Shown: positions 50,194 to 60,264, numbered from the stretch's first letter. The stretch: DNA of 64,000 nucleotides from Clostridium simiarum (GCF_018919175.1 NZ_JAHLQL010000002.1:186001-250000); one strand, 5' to 3'. Numbers and translations are program-made. Notes: generated from the sequence alone by a model not told the origin.

Positions 50194-52732
50194 TGAAATA
50201 ACCTTGAGATATTTAAAGGGAAATAAAAAAAGAACTATATTAACCATAATAGGTATAATCTTAGCAGTATCTCTATTTTCAGGTATAGGAACATTTTTTT
50301 ATAGTTTAAATGATGGGCTTATAGAAGAGGAAAGAAAAAACACAGGAAACTTTGAAGTTATATATTCAAAGGTAAAAGGGGAAAAATTAAAGACTCTAAG
50401 TAGTAATTTTGAGATATTAGACTTTGGAATTTCAAAAGACAGTACTGATATATTTAATATAAAAGGTTTTGATGAAGAGTATAAAATTTATTTATCTTAT
50501 TATAACAGTAAAGCCTTTTATAATACATTTAACGGCAAATTAGTAGATGGAGAAGAACCTAAAAATCAAGATGAAATAATAATAGGAAAAAAATCTTCAA
50601 AGCGTTTAGATAAAAATCTAGGAGATTATATAAATTTAAAATTAGAGAATAGGGAAAGTAGATATAAAATAGTAGGATACTATGATGATAATGAAGATGC
50701 TCCTACAAAAAACTATATAGCTATAACTTTTATAAATGAGTCTTATATAGATAAGGATGAAAATTATAGTGTGTATGCAAATCTTAAAGAAAAGAAAGAT
50801 AAACGTGGAGTAGGAAAAAAAGTTGGTAATAGTATTGGTTTGAGTGAAGAAGATATACGATTTAACGATGGATTACTTAGATTAATGCTTCAAGATAAAA
50901 ATCAACTATTTAATGACTCTATGTATAAGATGTTGGCAGTGATTTTGTCTATAATAGTAATTTGCACTGTAGCAGTTATATATAATTCATTTAATATTTC
51001 TGTGGCAGAGAGGATAAATCAATTTGGAATCTTAAGATGCATAGGAGCTACACCTTCTAAAATAAGGAGATTAGTTTTCAAGGAAGGCTTTATTATGTGC
51101 ATTATTGCAATACCTATAGGGATAATTGCAGGATATTTAGGTATTTACACTACTATAAAGTTAATGAATAAATCTGAGTTCTTTATATTTAATTTTTCAA
51201 AGGTAGGGTTTTATCCACAGGTTATAGTTATATCTATTGTTTTATCTGTTTTAACTGTAATATTATCTGTTATGGGCCCTGCCATAACCGCTTCAAAAAT
51301 TGCTCCTATAGAAGCTGTAAGGAATTCAGCAAAGCTGAAAAAAGAAAGATTTAAAAGAAGAAATCCTAGATTTACAAGACTTTTATTTGGAATAGAAGGA
51401 GCAGTAGCCTATAAAAATATAAGAAGAAACAATAAAAGATTTTTAATTACTGTATTTTCATTAACTGTGTCCCTTGTGATGTTTGTAGTATTTACATCCT
51501 TAGCTAGATTGTCTAAGGATGTGGGAAATCAATTTTTTATAGACATGCCTGTGGAGGCCACTATAGAAAGCTATGAGGCTTTAAATAAAGATATGATTAA
51601 AAATATAGAAGAAAAGGATGAAATAAAAGAAATAGTATCCCCTATTACAAAAAAAGGAGATTTATATATAGAGGATTCTTACTTAAGGGAGGAATATTAT
51701 AAGAATACTGGAGCACCTAAACCAGAAACTTATAATATAGATGGTAAAAACTATGTAGCTTTAAAAAAAGTGTCCTATGGTTCTTATGATAGTATATCTT
51801 TAGAAGAGATAAAAAAACATATAATTGAAGGTAAGATAGATGAAAAAGATTTAAATAACGGGGGAGTAGTATTAATAGATAGAAATATAGTGATTAATCA
51901 GAATAAGGAAACTGGACAAAAAGTTATTGAAAATATTACAAAGTATAAAGTAGGAGATAAGATAAGAATACCAAAGGTAGAGCATACCTTTCAAGGGGAA
52001 GAAAATTCTGAAGGTGATAGTATTGATTTTGAAAAAGAAAATAGGGAAGCTATTGAGAAAAATAATTTTATAGAAGCCACTATAGTTGCCATAGCAGACA
52101 GAGACCCCTTTAATAAAAAACTTAGCCATAATAGTATAAATCTTATATTTAGCAGGGATTATTTTAAAAAATCCTTTGGAGATTACCCAATAAAAAACCT
52201 AGGATTGAGATTCAAAGACAGGGCATCTAGAGATAATATTTATGAATATCTTGAAAATCTTTCAGAAGAATATGGTGTAGAATATGTTGATGTATACTCT
52301 TTAAAAGAAAAGACAGAAGGTGCTTCAAAACAAATCTATGTGTTTATATATGGGTTTATAATTATAGTTACAACCATAGCATTAGTAAATATAATAAATA
52401 CAATAACAACAGGGCTTCTCCTTAGAAAAAACGAGTTCGCTACATTAAGTGCCATAGGTATGACAAAATCACAATTAGAAAAGATGGTAGCTTTAGAAGG
52501 GATACTCTATGGTATAATAACTAGTATTTTTGGTACAGTGATTTCTTATGGATTATATAAGCTTTTATTAAAGAGTTCCTCAGCCTTTGTAGAAATTAAC
52601 ACTAAGTTACCAATAGATGTATTCCTCGCTGGAGCTATAGCTATTATACTAATTACTTTGATAGCTTCAATGATACCTCTAAGAAAGTTGAAAAACATGA
52701 ATATAGTAGAAAACATAAGGGCTCAAGAATAA
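50180..52732 (+). CDS. MacB/FtsX-type ABC permease with two FtsX domains
   Basis: 850-aa membrane protein. A first membrane segment (about 16-36) is followed by an external MacB_PCD-like domain (about 40-250) and three segments (about 253-385) that make the first FtsX domain. A second segment/external domain/FtsX repeat then follows, with an anchor near 427-445, an external part about 450-715 and three last segments (720-840). Start is GTG 50180, because GAGGTGA is 7 bases upstream inside the ATPase gene. Size and layout match the permeases of four-segment-plus-large-loop peptide sensing or export systems. Confidence 0.9.
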   Translation: MKSYNEITLRYLKGNKKRTILTIIGIILAVSLFSGIGTFFYSLNDGLIEEERKNTGNFEVIYSKVKGEKLKTLSSNFEILDFGISKDSTDIFNIKGFDEEYKIYLSYYNSKAFYNTFNGKLVDGEEPKNQDEIIIGKKSSKRLDKNLGDYINLKLENRESRYKIVGYYDDNEDAPTKNYIAITFINESYIDKDENYSVYANLKEKKDKRGVGKKVGNSIGLSEEDIRFNDGLLRLMLQDKNQLFNDSMYKMLAVILSIIVICTVAVIYNSFNISVAERINQFGILRCIGATPSKIRRLVFKEGFIMCIIAIPIGIIAGYLGIYTTIKLMNKSEFFIFNFSKVGFYPQVIVISIVLSVLTVILSVMGPAITASKIAPIEAVRNSAKLKKERFKRRNPRFTRLLFGIEGAVAYKNIRRNNKRFLITVFSLTVSLVMFVVFTSLARLSKDVGNQFFIDMPVEATIESYEALNKDMIKNIEEKDEIKEIVSPITKKGDLYIEDSYLREEYYKNTGAPKPETYNIDGKNYVALKKVSYGSYDSISLEEIKKHIIEGKIDEKDLNNGGVVLIDRNIVINQNKETGQKVIENITKYKVGDKIRIPKVEHTFQGEENSEGDSIDFEKENREAIEKNNFIEATIVAIADRDPFNKKLSHNSINLIFSRDYFKKSFGDYPIKNLGLRFKDRASRDNIYEYLENLSEEYGVEYVDVYSLKEKTEGASKQIYVFIYGFIIIVTTIALVNIINTITTGLLLRKNEFATLSAIGMTKSQLEKMVALEGILYGIITSIFGTVISYGLYKLLLKSSSAFVEINTKLPIDVFLAGAIAIILITLIASMIPLRKLKNMNIVENIRAQE

Positions 52733-52734
52733 CT

Positions 52735-52775
52735 ACAAATAAGCTAATTCTTTTTACTAGAATTAGCTTATTTGT
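52735..52775 (+). terminator. terminator-like perfect hairpin after the MacB-type permease
   Basis: A 17-bp perfect stem (begins ACAAATAAGCTAATTCT) with a 7-nt loop directly after the stop codon. The T-run is weak (TTTGTAATTCATTTT). Likely terminator. Confidence 0.75.
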
Positions 52776-53162
52776 AATTCATTTTATGAATATGACTATT
52801 AATTTTGTCCATGGCTACCACTGATAACAGTTGCTACTCAAAGAGTAAGCGATTCACACAAGATATAGCTCTTGGTTCTCTGCTTAATCGACTATTACCA
52901 AATCATAGATTTAGGATACCTGCTTAAAAAATTTATATTAATAACCTAGTATGAAAAGAGTATTTTTCAAAAGTAAACTCCATGGGACTCTAAGAATTAT
53001 TTGATGTGTTTAAGATACCTTTTGTAGAGAAAAGTTGGTTTTTAGGATGATAGTAGCATAAGATATTCACAGCATAAAGGGTTTTATTAAATTTTGTAGA
53101 AATTTAGTTTATTAAGTAATTGTAATTTCATATAAGATAATTATGATTTTAGGAGGGTAATT
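52776..53162 (+). other. intergenic region before the two-component genes
   Basis: No recognised gene. A stretch at about 52813-52929 is less AT-rich than its surroundings and holds a 38-codon ATG frame (begins MATTDNSCYSKSKRFTQDIA) without a ribosome site and with codons rare in the neighbours (CGA, CTG). It may be a decayed insertion or a chance frame. The last 130 bases should hold the promoter of the response-regulator gene. Confidence 0.35.
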
Positions 53163-53861
53163 TTGAAGAAGATATTATTATTAGAAGATGATATAACCTT
53201 GTCTATAGGGTTGGAATATGCTTTAAAAAAAGAAGGGTTTAATGTTAAAAAAGCAAAGAATTTAAATGAGGCTAGAACTAACTTAAAAGAAGATAGTTTT
53301 GATCTTTTACTTTTGGATTTAATGCTTCCAGATGGAAGTGGATATGATATTTGCAGGGAAGTAAGGGAAAATAGTAGTGTTCCGGTAATATTTATGACTG
53401 CCTGTGATGAAGAAGCTAATGTAGTTTTAGGGTTAGATCTAGGTGGAGATGATTATATAGTAAAACCAATTAGAGTAAAGGAACTTTTATCTAGAATAAA
53501 TGCTGTTCTAAGAAGACATAATAAAAATTTTATTGAAAAGATAATAGTATCCGGAAAAATTGCTATAGAACCACTTAAAGCTAAGGTGACAAAGGGCTCA
53601 GAGGAAATAATATTAACAGCAGCGGAATACAAGTTACTTTTAATACTTATAGAAAACAAGGGAAATGTGCTTTCGAGAAATGTACTTTTAGAAAAGCTTT
53701 GGGATATAGAGGGGAATTTTGTAGACTCTAATACTTTAAATGTGTATGTCAAAAGATTAAGAGAAAAAATAGAGGAAGATTTTAAAAATCCTAAATATAT
53801 AGAAACCGTGAGAGGTATAGGATATAGATGGACTGAGGAAGTTAAGGGGGAGAGGAGTTGA
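53163..53861 (+). CDS. OmpR-family response regulator
   Basis: 232-aa response regulator. The receiver domain (1-115) has LEDD, phospho-acceptor Asp52 in LLLLDLMLPDGSG and Lys in YIVKPIRVKEL near 101. The C-terminal winged helix (about 128-227) includes LTAAEYKLLLILIENKGNVLS split around residue 150 and VDSNTLNVYVKRLREKI near 196, ending TVRGIGYRW. TTG start with AGGAGGG upstream. It overlaps the kinase gene by 4 bases. The upstream MacB-type transporter is the probable target. Confidence 0.92.
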   Translation: MKKILLLEDDITLSIGLEYALKKEGFNVKKAKNLNEARTNLKEDSFDLLLLDLMLPDGSGYDICREVRENSSVPVIFMTACDEEANVVLGLDLGGDDYIVKPIRVKELLSRINAVLRRHNKNFIEKIIVSGKIAIEPLKAKVTKGSEEIILTAAEYKLLLILIENKGNVLSRNVLLEKLWDIEGNFVDSNTLNVYVKRLREKIEEDFKNPKYIETVRGIGYRWTEEVKGERS

Positions 53862-55102
53862 TAAGATATTTTAAAAATCCTGAAATTAAGTATATGCTAT
53901 TAAAATTAAGTATGCTTTCAATAGCAATAATAGCCTTAATTATTGTTATTTTTAATATAGAGATGAATAGTTTAAATAAAAAATACATAGAGCAAAATAC
54001 TTTAATAGTAGGTAATATATTAGCTAAAAACCCTGAATTAGAAGAAGAAGTGATGACTTCACTTAGCTTAAAGCATAGAGATAATTATAATTTAGGACGG
54101 GAAGTTCTTAGTAAATATTCCTATGATGAAAACTTAGCTATATATAAAAATCCAAGTATAAATAGTTTTTATATTAAATTTCTTACAAAGGTTATCTTTA
54201 TGATTTTAATATTTGTATCCATAAATTTTATTATGGCGGCTAATGGATTTACAGGCTTTTATAAACAAATTGAAAAGTTTACTATAGCAGCAGAAAAGGT
54301 AATAGAGGGACAGTTTATTAACTTTAATGAGTACAATAAGGAGGGAGAGATTTATTTATTTGCTCATCAGTTTAATTTAATGGCTAATAGGCTTAAGGAA
54401 TCCATGGATAAGTTAAAAAAAGAAAAGATATTTTTTAAAAATATAATTTCTGATATATCTCATCAGTTAAAAACACCTTTATTCTCTCTTATTATGTTTA
54501 ATGATCTTATGAAAGAAGAGGATATATCAAAAGAGGACAGAAAAAATTTCTTAATTTTAAGTGAAGAACAGCTAAAGAGGATGCAATGGCTTATTATAAA
54601 TCTTTTAAAAATAGGAAGATTAGAAGCAGGAGTAATAAACTTTAAGATATCCGAAAATCCTCTTAATTTAACTATATATAAAGCACTATCGGGATTGGTA
54701 CAAAAATCTGAGGAAAAGAATCAGAATATAATATTAAAAAACTCTCATGAAATTTATTTTAATCATGATGTGGAATGGACAGCAGAAGCTCTTTCAAATA
54801 TTATAAAGAATGCTATAGAACATACTGAAGAAGGTGGAACTATAGCAATAGAAACAGAAGAAACGCCACTATCTGTATCTATAATTATAAGGGATAATGG
54901 AGTAGGAATTCCTGAGGAATTACTAGGAAAAATTTTCGAAAGATTTTATAAGGGAGAGAATTCTATTAACCCAACAAGTCTTGGTATAGGTTTATACTTA
55001 AGCAAGTATATTATAGAGCGTCAAAATGGAAGCATAAGGGTGGAAAGTGAAGTAGATAAAGGAGCTAAATTTACCATGATTTTTCTAAAGACTATAATCT
55101 AA
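53858..55102 (+). CDS. two-component sensor histidine kinase
   Basis: 414-aa sensor. One membrane segment near residues 15-34, a short external domain (about 35-105), a second segment (about 106-126), then a HAMP-like part, HisKA with the phospho-His in DISHQLKTPLFSLI near 208, and a HATPase domain with NIIKNAIEHTEEGG near 313, IIRDNGVGIP near 342 and GIGLYLSKYII near 378. TTG start at 53858, preceded by AAGGGGGAG. The small sensor domain suits detection of an envelope signal or peptide, in line with the neighbouring ABC exporters. Confidence 0.92.
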   Translation: MIRYFKNPEIKYMLLKLSMLSIAIIALIIVIFNIEMNSLNKKYIEQNTLIVGNILAKNPELEEEVMTSLSLKHRDNYNLGREVLSKYSYDENLAIYKNPSINSFYIKFLTKVIFMILIFVSINFIMAANGFTGFYKQIEKFTIAAEKVIEGQFINFNEYNKEGEIYLFAHQFNLMANRLKESMDKLKKEKIFFKNIISDISHQLKTPLFSLIMFNDLMKEEDISKEDRKNFLILSEEQLKRMQWLIINLLKIGRLEAGVINFKISENPLNLTIYKALSGLVQKSEEKNQNIILKNSHEIYFNHDVEWTAEALSNIIKNAIEHTEEGGTIAIETEETPLSVSIIIRDNGVGIPEELLGKIFERFYKGENSINPTSLGIGLYLSKYIIERQNGSIRVESEVDKGAKFTMIFLKTII

Positions 55103-55201
55103 ATTTAAAGGGTATGACTTTAATAGGAATTAGAGTAGTTATATGTAGAATACAATAATTTTTAAAAGAAGGTAATGACTAAAAAGTATTATAATTATTT
55201 G

Positions 55202-55232
55202 AAAACCCACCTGAATTTCAAGCGGGTTTTTC
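55202..55232. terminator. bidirectional terminator between histidine kinase and pyrE
   Basis: Stem AAAACCC / GGGTTTT with further inner pairing (CTTG/CAGG on the - strand), T-run on the + side and on the - side AAAACCC read as a T-rich tail. Genes converge here. Confidence 0.78.
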
Positions 55233-55245
55233 TTTAAATAAAAAT

Positions 55246-55806
55246 TTATTTTTTTATATCCCTGCTACCTGGTTTTATGTAGCCTATTCCATCCTTACAC
55301 ATAGGACAGTTACTTTGTTCATAGCTTTCAATATTAAGCTTTATAGCTGAGTAAATAGGTAAAACTATATCACCTGAACTTCTATCTACTATAGAGGCAA
55401 TACCTACGACCTCTCCACCAAGGGATTTAATAAGCTGGGCAGTTTCCATAGAAGATTTCCCTGTGGTAACTACATCCTCGGCAATTAGTACTTTTTCAGA
55501 AGGCCTTATTTCAAAACCTCGTCTTAAGGTCATAACTCCATTTTCTCTTTCACTAAATATAGCTTTTTTTTCTAACTGTCTTCCAAGCTCGTAAGCTACT
55601 ACTATTCCTCCCATAGCAGGACCTACTATTATATCAACCTCAATATCTTTAAGTTTATTTGCAACTATTTTTAATACTTCTGCTGCTTTATCTGGATATT
55701 GCAAAAGCTTTGCACACTGGCAGTATTTATTACTGTGTCTTCCAGAGGAGAGTAAAAAGTGTCCTTCAAGTAGTGCACCTGATTCTTTTAAAATATCTAT
55801 AACCAT
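55246..55806 (-). CDS. pyrE: orotate phosphoribosyltransferase
   Basis: 186-aa enzyme joining orotate to PRPP to give OMP. The PRPP loop is [15 protein letters not shown] near residue 105, and [16 protein letters not shown] near 16 and [16 protein letters not shown] near 62 are family motifs. It has a C-terminal extension with CPMC (SNCPMCKDG), seen in the longer clostridial and archaeal type. Start is ATG 55806 behind GGAGG; the TTG 21 bases upstream would include that site. Last gene of the pyrimidine operon. Confidence 0.94.
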   Translation of the reverse strand: MVIDILKESGALLEGHFLLSSGRHSNKYCQCAKLLQYPDKAAEVLKIVANKLKDIEVDIIVGPAMGGIVVAYELGRQLEKKAIFSERENGVMTLRRGFEIRPSEKVLIAEDVVTTGKSSMETAQLIKSLGGEVVGIASIVDRSSGDIVLPIYSAIKLNIESYEQSNCPMCKDGIGYIKPGSRDIKK

Positions 55807-55834
55807 TTTAAAACCTCCATTTATCAATGAATTA

Positions 55835-56737
55835 TTATCTTAAGGCTATTCCAATTATTTCATTTATATCTTTTATTCCTTCAGAACTCATAAAATTTTC
55901 AATGTCTTTTATTATGTGGGTACAAATATCAGGTCTTATAAAATTTGCAGTTCCTACCTGCACTAGAGAAGCTCCAGCCATTATGAATTCTAAGGCATCC
56001 TGTCCACTGGTTATTCCACCAAGTCCAACTACAGGTATATTTATAGCTCTAGACACTTCATAAACCATTCTGAGTGCTATGGGTTTTATAGAAGGTCCTG
56101 AAAGTCCTGCAAAGGTATTATTAAACACTGGCTTTTTTTTATATATATCTATAGCCATGGCTTTTAAAGTGTTAATAAGAGAGATGCTATCCGCGCCGGC
56201 TTCGCAACAAGAATATGCCATGTTTACAATGTCTTCTGCATTAGGTGACAGTTTTACCATAAGAGGCTTTTTACAAACCTTTCTTACCTCAGATACCACT
56301 TCATAGGCTACTTTGGACTTAACACCAAAGGCCATACCACCAGATTTTACATTGGGACAAGATATGTTTAGTTCAATCATATCTACAGAGGTATGGTTAA
56401 GTTTCTCTACTCCTTGTACATATTCTTCAATAGTTGCTCCACCAAGATTAGCAATTATTACAGTATTTAATTTTTCCATTGAGGGTAACTCATTTTGTAT
56501 AAATCCATCTACTCCTGGGTTTTGAAGACCTACACTATTTAACATTCCGGAAGGAGTTTCATAAACTCTTATGCCATCATTTCCTTCTCTTTGGTTAAGA
56601 GTAAGTCCTTTAGTACATATTCCTCCTAGGGTTGATAAATCATAAAAGTCTGAGTATTCTCTACCAAAACCAAAGGTGCCGGAGGCCGCTACTACAGGGT
56701 TTTTAAACCCTACTCCATTTATGTTTACCTTCATCAT
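55835..56737 (-). CDS. pyrD: dihydroorotate dehydrogenase B, catalytic subunit
   Basis: 300-aa FMN-containing class 1B dihydroorotate dehydrogenase, oxidising dihydroorotate to orotate and passing electrons to NAD+ through PyrK. The catalytic Cys is in [18 protein letters not shown] near residue 132. [13 protein letters not shown] near 13, [12 protein letters not shown] near 41 and the FMN phosphate site [13 protein letters not shown] near 240 are present. It starts 20 bases after pyrK. Confidence 0.95.
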   Translation of the reverse strand: MMKVNINGVGFKNPVVAASGTFGFGREYSDFYDLSTLGGICTKGLTLNQREGNDGIRVYETPSGMLNSVGLQNPGVDGFIQNELPSMEKLNTVIIANLGGATIEEYVQGVEKLNHTSVDMIELNISCPNVKSGGMAFGVKSKVAYEVVSEVRKVCKKPLMVKLSPNAEDIVNMAYSCCEAGADSISLINTLKAMAIDIYKKKPVFNNTFAGLSGPSIKPIALRMVYEVSRAINIPVVGLGGITSGQDALEFIMAGASLVQVGTANFIRPDICTHIIKDIENFMSSEGIKDINEIIGIALR

Positions 56738-56756
56738 GTAGCTACAATCCTTTCTC

Positions 56757-57497
56757 TTAAAGAATTAAATCATCTCCATAGAATACGGGGCCATCTTTAC
56801 AAGTTCTTTTGTTACCATCTTTTGTTTTACAGGTACATACTAAACAAGCTCCTACCCCACAAGCCATTCGTTTTTCCATGGAAATATATGCAGGAATGTT
56901 TTTTTCTTTGCAAAGGCTTACTACTTTTTTCATCATTACTTCTGGGCCACAGCAAAGTACTGCAGAATATTTATCTACATCTAATAAATCTGTAATATAT
57001 CCTTTATGACCCAAACTACCATCTTCCGTGGATATATATATTTCATTTAAATAGTCTTTCATTTCATCTACAGCATAGATATCATTTCTAAAACCTGCAT
57101 AAAGGTCTATAGTGCAGTCTTTTAGATCTTTCACTAGTTGAACCATGGGGGCTATGCCTATGCCACCTGAAACTATTGCTACTTTCCCATTTATTTTTTC
57201 TATATCAAAACCATTTCCAAGGGGACCTGTAACCTCTATTTCTTCTAGAGGTTCTAATTTACTTAAAAGCTCAGTGCCTTGCCCACATACAGCATATAAA
57301 AAAGTTATTTCATCTTTATTAAATGAACTTACGCTTATAGGTCTTGGAAGTAAGGGGGCGTTGTACCAGGATTTTAGCATATAAAACTGGCCAGGCTTCA
57401 TTGACTTGGAGCTAGTATTTACTATAGACATTTTATAAATGTTACTTACTATATTTACATTTTCAATTACTTTAACTTTATTATATTCAGGCTTCAT
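56757..57497 (-). CDS. pyrK: dihydroorotate dehydrogenase B, electron transfer subunit
   Basis: 246-aa FAD and 2Fe-2S subunit of the class 1B dehydrogenase. FAD-binding [10 protein letters not shown] near residue 50, NAD-binding [15 protein letters not shown] near 111, [10 protein letters not shown] near 182, and four cluster cysteines in [14 protein letters not shown] plus RTCKDGPVF near 210-235. It works only with PyrD, encoded next. Confidence 0.95.
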   Translation of the reverse strand: MKPEYNKVKVIENVNIVSNIYKMSIVNTSSKSMKPGQFYMLKSWYNAPLLPRPISVSSFNKDEITFLYAVCGQGTELLSKLEPLEEIEVTGPLGNGFDIEKINGKVAIVSGGIGIAPMVQLVKDLKDCTIDLYAGFRNDIYAVDEMKDYLNEIYISTEDGSLGHKGYITDLLDVDKYSAVLCCGPEVMMKKVVSLCKEKNIPAYISMEKRMACGVGACLVCTCKTKDGNKRTCKDGPVFYGDDLIL

Positions 57498-57507
57498 TCA
57501 CATTTCA

Positions 57508-58377
57508 CTATCCTCTCTTGCAAGCTTTTGATATTTCATCTCTCATTCTTAAAACTTCATTCCTTGCATGTATGTGAAATTTATCTTCTTCATGTTGGAA
57601 TTTTTTATAGGCAAGCAGTATGGCTCTTGAAGAATTCACAACACCACCATTGCCATCTTTTAAGTAAAGAGCAACATCTTCTGCTTTTCCTCCTTGAGCA
57701 CCATATCCAGGTATAAGAAAGAAGATTTTAGACAACTCACATCGAAGTTCAATGCCTTCATCTATGTGGGTACACCCAATTACTGCTCCTATTGAGCTGT
57801 AACCGCAATCACCTTTATAATTAAGAGCTATGTTACTTAACTTTTCACCTACACCTTTGTAAACTCGTCTACCGTCTTTCCCTTCAATGTATTGAATATC
57901 TTCTGAACCAGGATTTGAGGTTCTCACTAGAACAAAAATCCCTTTTTCATTTTTTTCTATATAAGGTAGATAGGGATCTAGAGTGTCCATACCCATATAA
58001 GGGTTAAGGGTTATAAAATCACTTTCAAAATCTCCTGTAAAATGTGCCTTTGCATACATTTTTGCAGTTTGGGCTATATCACCCCTTTTTATATCTGCTA
58101 TAGCCAGGGCACCTATGCTTTTTATATAATCAAGAGACTTTTTATATGCTTTAAGACCTTGTATGCCATAGGATTCATAATAGGCTATTTGAATCTTGAA
58201 GCAAGCTGATACATCATAAGTGGTATCTATAATTTTCTTATTAAAATTAAATAAAGCATCTTCTATGGAATTAAACTTTTGAAGAAAATCATTAGGAATA
58301 TAATCTAAGGAGGTGTCCAATCCTACACAGACTACTCCATTCTCCTCAACTTTTTTATATAATTTATCAACTATCAT
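57508..58377 (-). CDS. pyrF: orotidine 5'-phosphate decarboxylase (long form)
   Basis: 289-aa OMP decarboxylase giving UMP. The active-site motif is ALAIDIKRGDI-like (LAIADIKRGDI near residue 92), with CVGLDTSLDYIP near 17 and FLIPGYGAQGG near 218. The length matches the long type 2 enzymes of clostridia, not the 230-aa type. The start is preceded by AAGGAGA on the - strand. It overlaps none of its neighbours (10 bases to pyrK). Confidence 0.94.
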   Translation of the reverse strand: MIVDKLYKKVEENGVVCVGLDTSLDYIPNDFLQKFNSIEDALFNFNKKIIDTTYDVSACFKIQIAYYESYGIQGLKAYKKSLDYIKSIGALAIADIKRGDIAQTAKMYAKAHFTGDFESDFITLNPYMGMDTLDPYLPYIEKNEKGIFVLVRTSNPGSEDIQYIEGKDGRRVYKGVGEKLSNIALNYKGDCGYSSIGAVIGCTHIDEGIELRCELSKIFFLIPGYGAQGGKAEDVALYLKDGNGGVVNSSRAILLAYKKFQHEEDKFHIHARNEVLRMRDEISKACKRG

Positions 58378-58410
58378 TTAAATCTCCTTATTCAAAGTAT
58401 TTATCTTAAT

Positions 58411-58842
58411 TTATATACCTGAAAACTTTGAAATCTCATCACAGTATTCACACCTATACTCACCTTTTTCTTTATCTACAAGATGGAATATATGAGGTAT
58501 ATACTTTTCTACTGAAGTTACGCATCTTGGGTTTTTACATTCTATTATATTTTCTACTTTGTTTGGTAGTTCAAGCTTTAATTTTCTTGTTATAGTTTCA
58601 TTTTCAATTATATCTATGGTTATTGAAGGATCTAATAATCCAAGTACGGTGTAATCTATATCTAATTCATTTTCAATTTTTATAATATCCTTTTTACCCA
58701 TCTTAACACTTGGAGCATTCATAATTAAAGCTACAGCGAAATTGGCCTTATCTAATGATAGATAGTTAAATATTTTTATACCAAAACCTGCGCTGATGTG
58801 ATCTATAACTATTCCTTTTTTTATGCTATTTATTGTAACCAT
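58411..58842 (-). CDS. pyrI: aspartate carbamoyltransferase regulatory subunit
   Basis: 143-aa regulatory chain that gives allosteric control by nucleotides. The N-terminal nucleotide-binding domain reads [18 protein letters not shown]. The C-terminal zinc domain has four cysteines in CKNPRC and CEYC, separated by the VDKEKGEYR stretch. It follows pyrB by 13 bases. Presence of PyrI marks the class B holoenzyme type in which PyrB is feedback-regulated. Confidence 0.95.
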   Translation of the reverse strand: MVTINSIKKGIVIDHISAGFGIKIFNYLSLDKANFAVALIMNAPSVKMGKKDIIKIENELDIDYTVLGLLDPSITIDIIENETITRKLKLELPNKVENIIECKNPRCVTSVEKYIPHIFHLVDKEKGEYRCEYCDEISKFSGI

Positions 58843-58855
58843 ATATTATTCCTCC

Positions 58856-59779
58856 TTATATGACACCTAAAAGTTTTGCAATAAGAGCCATTCTTGCATA
58901 CATGCCGTACTTTGCTTGTTTAAAATAATAGGCTCTTGGATCATCGTCAACCTCATAAGAGATTTCATTTACTCTAGGTAGTGGATGAAGAATCATCATA
59001 TCTTCTTTGGCAAGGGATATCTTATCTTCATTTAATATATAGCTATCTTTTAATCTTATATATTCATCTTCATTGAAGAATCTTTCTTTTTGAACTCTTG
59101 TCATGTATAGAATATCTAGAGATCCTATAACATCCTCCATTTTTTCAACTTCAACAAATTCTATATTATTCTTTTTTAGCACTTCTTTTTTTATATAATC
59201 TGGGGTTTTTAATTCCTTGGGTGATATGAGTACAAATTTGACATTTTCATATCTAGACATGGCTTTTATTAGTGAATGTACAGTTCTTCCGAATTTTAAA
59301 TCTCCGCAGGCTCCTATGGTTAGATTTGATAGGCTACCCTTAACAGATCTTATGGTTAGTAAGTCTGTAAGAGTTTGTGTTGGATGTTGATGTCCACCAT
59401 CTCCAGCGTTTATAACTGGCATATCCGTACTTAAGGCAGCAATTTTAGGAGCTCCCTCTTTAGGGTGCCTCATTGCCGCAATATCAGCATAACAGGCTAT
59501 GGTTCTTATAGTATCTTTTATACTTTCTCCTTTTGCTGTAGAACTGGAATTAGGCTCGGAAAAACCTAGTACTTGACCACCTAATCTAAGCATGGCAGCC
59601 TCGAAGCTGAATCTTGTTCTAGTACTTGGTTCATAAAATAAGGTGGCTAAAATTTTGCCATCACAAAGATGTGAAAATTCTTGTGGATTTGCAATGATTT
59701 GATCAGCTAAATTAAAAATTTCATCAAGTTCATAGATTGTAAAATCCATTGGGTCTATTAGACTTCTACCTTTTAACAC
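58856..59779 (-). CDS. pyrB: aspartate carbamoyltransferase catalytic subunit
   Basis: 307-aa enzyme of the first committed step, carbamoyl phosphate plus aspartate to carbamoyl-aspartate. The signature [21 protein letters not shown] (near residue 50) and the loop [13 protein letters not shown] near 78 are intact, as is HPLPRVNEI near 266. GTG start at 59779 with AAGGAG 8 bases upstream, because the ATG two bases earlier is out of frame. First gene of the operon, directly behind the PyrR-type leader. Confidence 0.95.
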   Translation of the reverse strand: MLKGRSLIDPMDFTIYELDEIFNLADQIIANPQEFSHLCDGKILATLFYEPSTRTRFSFEAAMLRLGGQVLGFSEPNSSSTAKGESIKDTIRTIACYADIAAMRHPKEGAPKIAALSTDMPVINAGDGGHQHPTQTLTDLLTIRSVKGSLSNLTIGACGDLKFGRTVHSLIKAMSRYENVKFVLISPKELKTPDYIKKEVLKKNNIEFVEVEKMEDVIGSLDILYMTRVQKERFFNEDEYIRLKDSYILNEDKISLAKEDMMILHPLPRVNEISYEVDDDPRAYYFKQAKYGMYARMALIAKLLGVI

Positions 59780-59796
59780 ATTACCATCTCCTTGTT

Positions 59797-59810
59797 AACC
59801 TCGCAGGGCT
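59797..59810 (-). promoter_or_regulatory. PyrR-binding-loop-like sequence ahead of pyrB
   Basis: On the - strand AGCCCTGCGAGGTT matches the PyrR RNA-binding consensus ARUCCNGNGAGGYU at all but one position. It lies about 8 nt upstream of the Shine-Dalgarno of pyrB, downstream of the attenuator, so bound PyrR could also block translation. It also fits a second PyrR site per leader. Confidence 0.6.
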
Positions 59811-59863
59811 AAATTTAAAGGGTATATAAACAGCTTTGCTATTTACTTTTAATTTTAAATATT

Positions 59864-59953
59864 AAAAAATGCCTTCCCTTTAAGGAAGGCATAGTTATAC
59901 TAAGTCAAAATAATACTAAATATCTATAACTTCCTTCTAGGTTTCACAGAACC
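59864..59953 (-). promoter_or_regulatory. pyr operon attenuator (PyrR-type) leader with terminator
   Basis: Reading the - strand: a PyrR-loop-like hairpin GGTTCTGTGAAACC (59953-59940), then AAGGAAGTTATA, which can pair with TATAAC plus CTTCCTT as an antiterminator. The terminator ATGCCTTCC / GGAAGGCAT (59892-59870) ends in TTTTTT. The three-way choice is that of classical PyrR attenuation: UMP-bound PyrR stabilises the first hairpin, frees the terminator and stops transcription. The loop sequence departs from consensus but keeps pairing. No pyrR gene is in the window. Confidence 0.72.
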
Positions 59954-59978
59954 AAACTTAAAGGTACTTCTAAAAAAT

Positions 59979-60007
59979 ACTTTATCATAGGGATAAAGTT
60001 ATGTCAA
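59979..60007 (-). promoter_or_regulatory. sigma-A promoter of the pyr operon
   Basis: On the - strand, TTGACA (60007-60002), a 17-bp spacer and TAAAGT (59984-59979). Transcription should start near 59972, giving a leader of about 190 nt that begins at the attenuator. Confidence 0.78.
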
Positions 60008-60264
60008 TGTAATTTAAAGTGATTTTTTAATGTACAATTAAAAAAATAATACCACATTTAGTATAATAGGGAAATAAAACTAATTTTACATAAATGGGTA
60101 TTAAGTTATATAAATAAAAAATCTTATTTGATACAATAAAATGCTTAAAGAATAAGAAATTATAGAATCTATTTAAAGAAAAAGTTTCTTCTTGAAAAAT
60201 GTGAGGAAATCTATTATAAGGATTATGAAAGAATAAATAGAATATATTATCTAAGGAGGATAAA
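60008..60264. other. intergenic region between divergent pyr operon and GNAT gene
   Basis: Very AT-rich, about 255 bp. Nothing coding was recognised. It should contain the promoter of the GNAT gene; no convincing -35/-10 pair was singled out. Confidence 0.4.

Noticed and set aside
52735-52775. Insertion-sequence inverted repeat end
   Set aside because: The 17-bp perfect repeat follows a stop codon directly with a 7-nt loop, which fits a terminator; no transposase or second copy is present.
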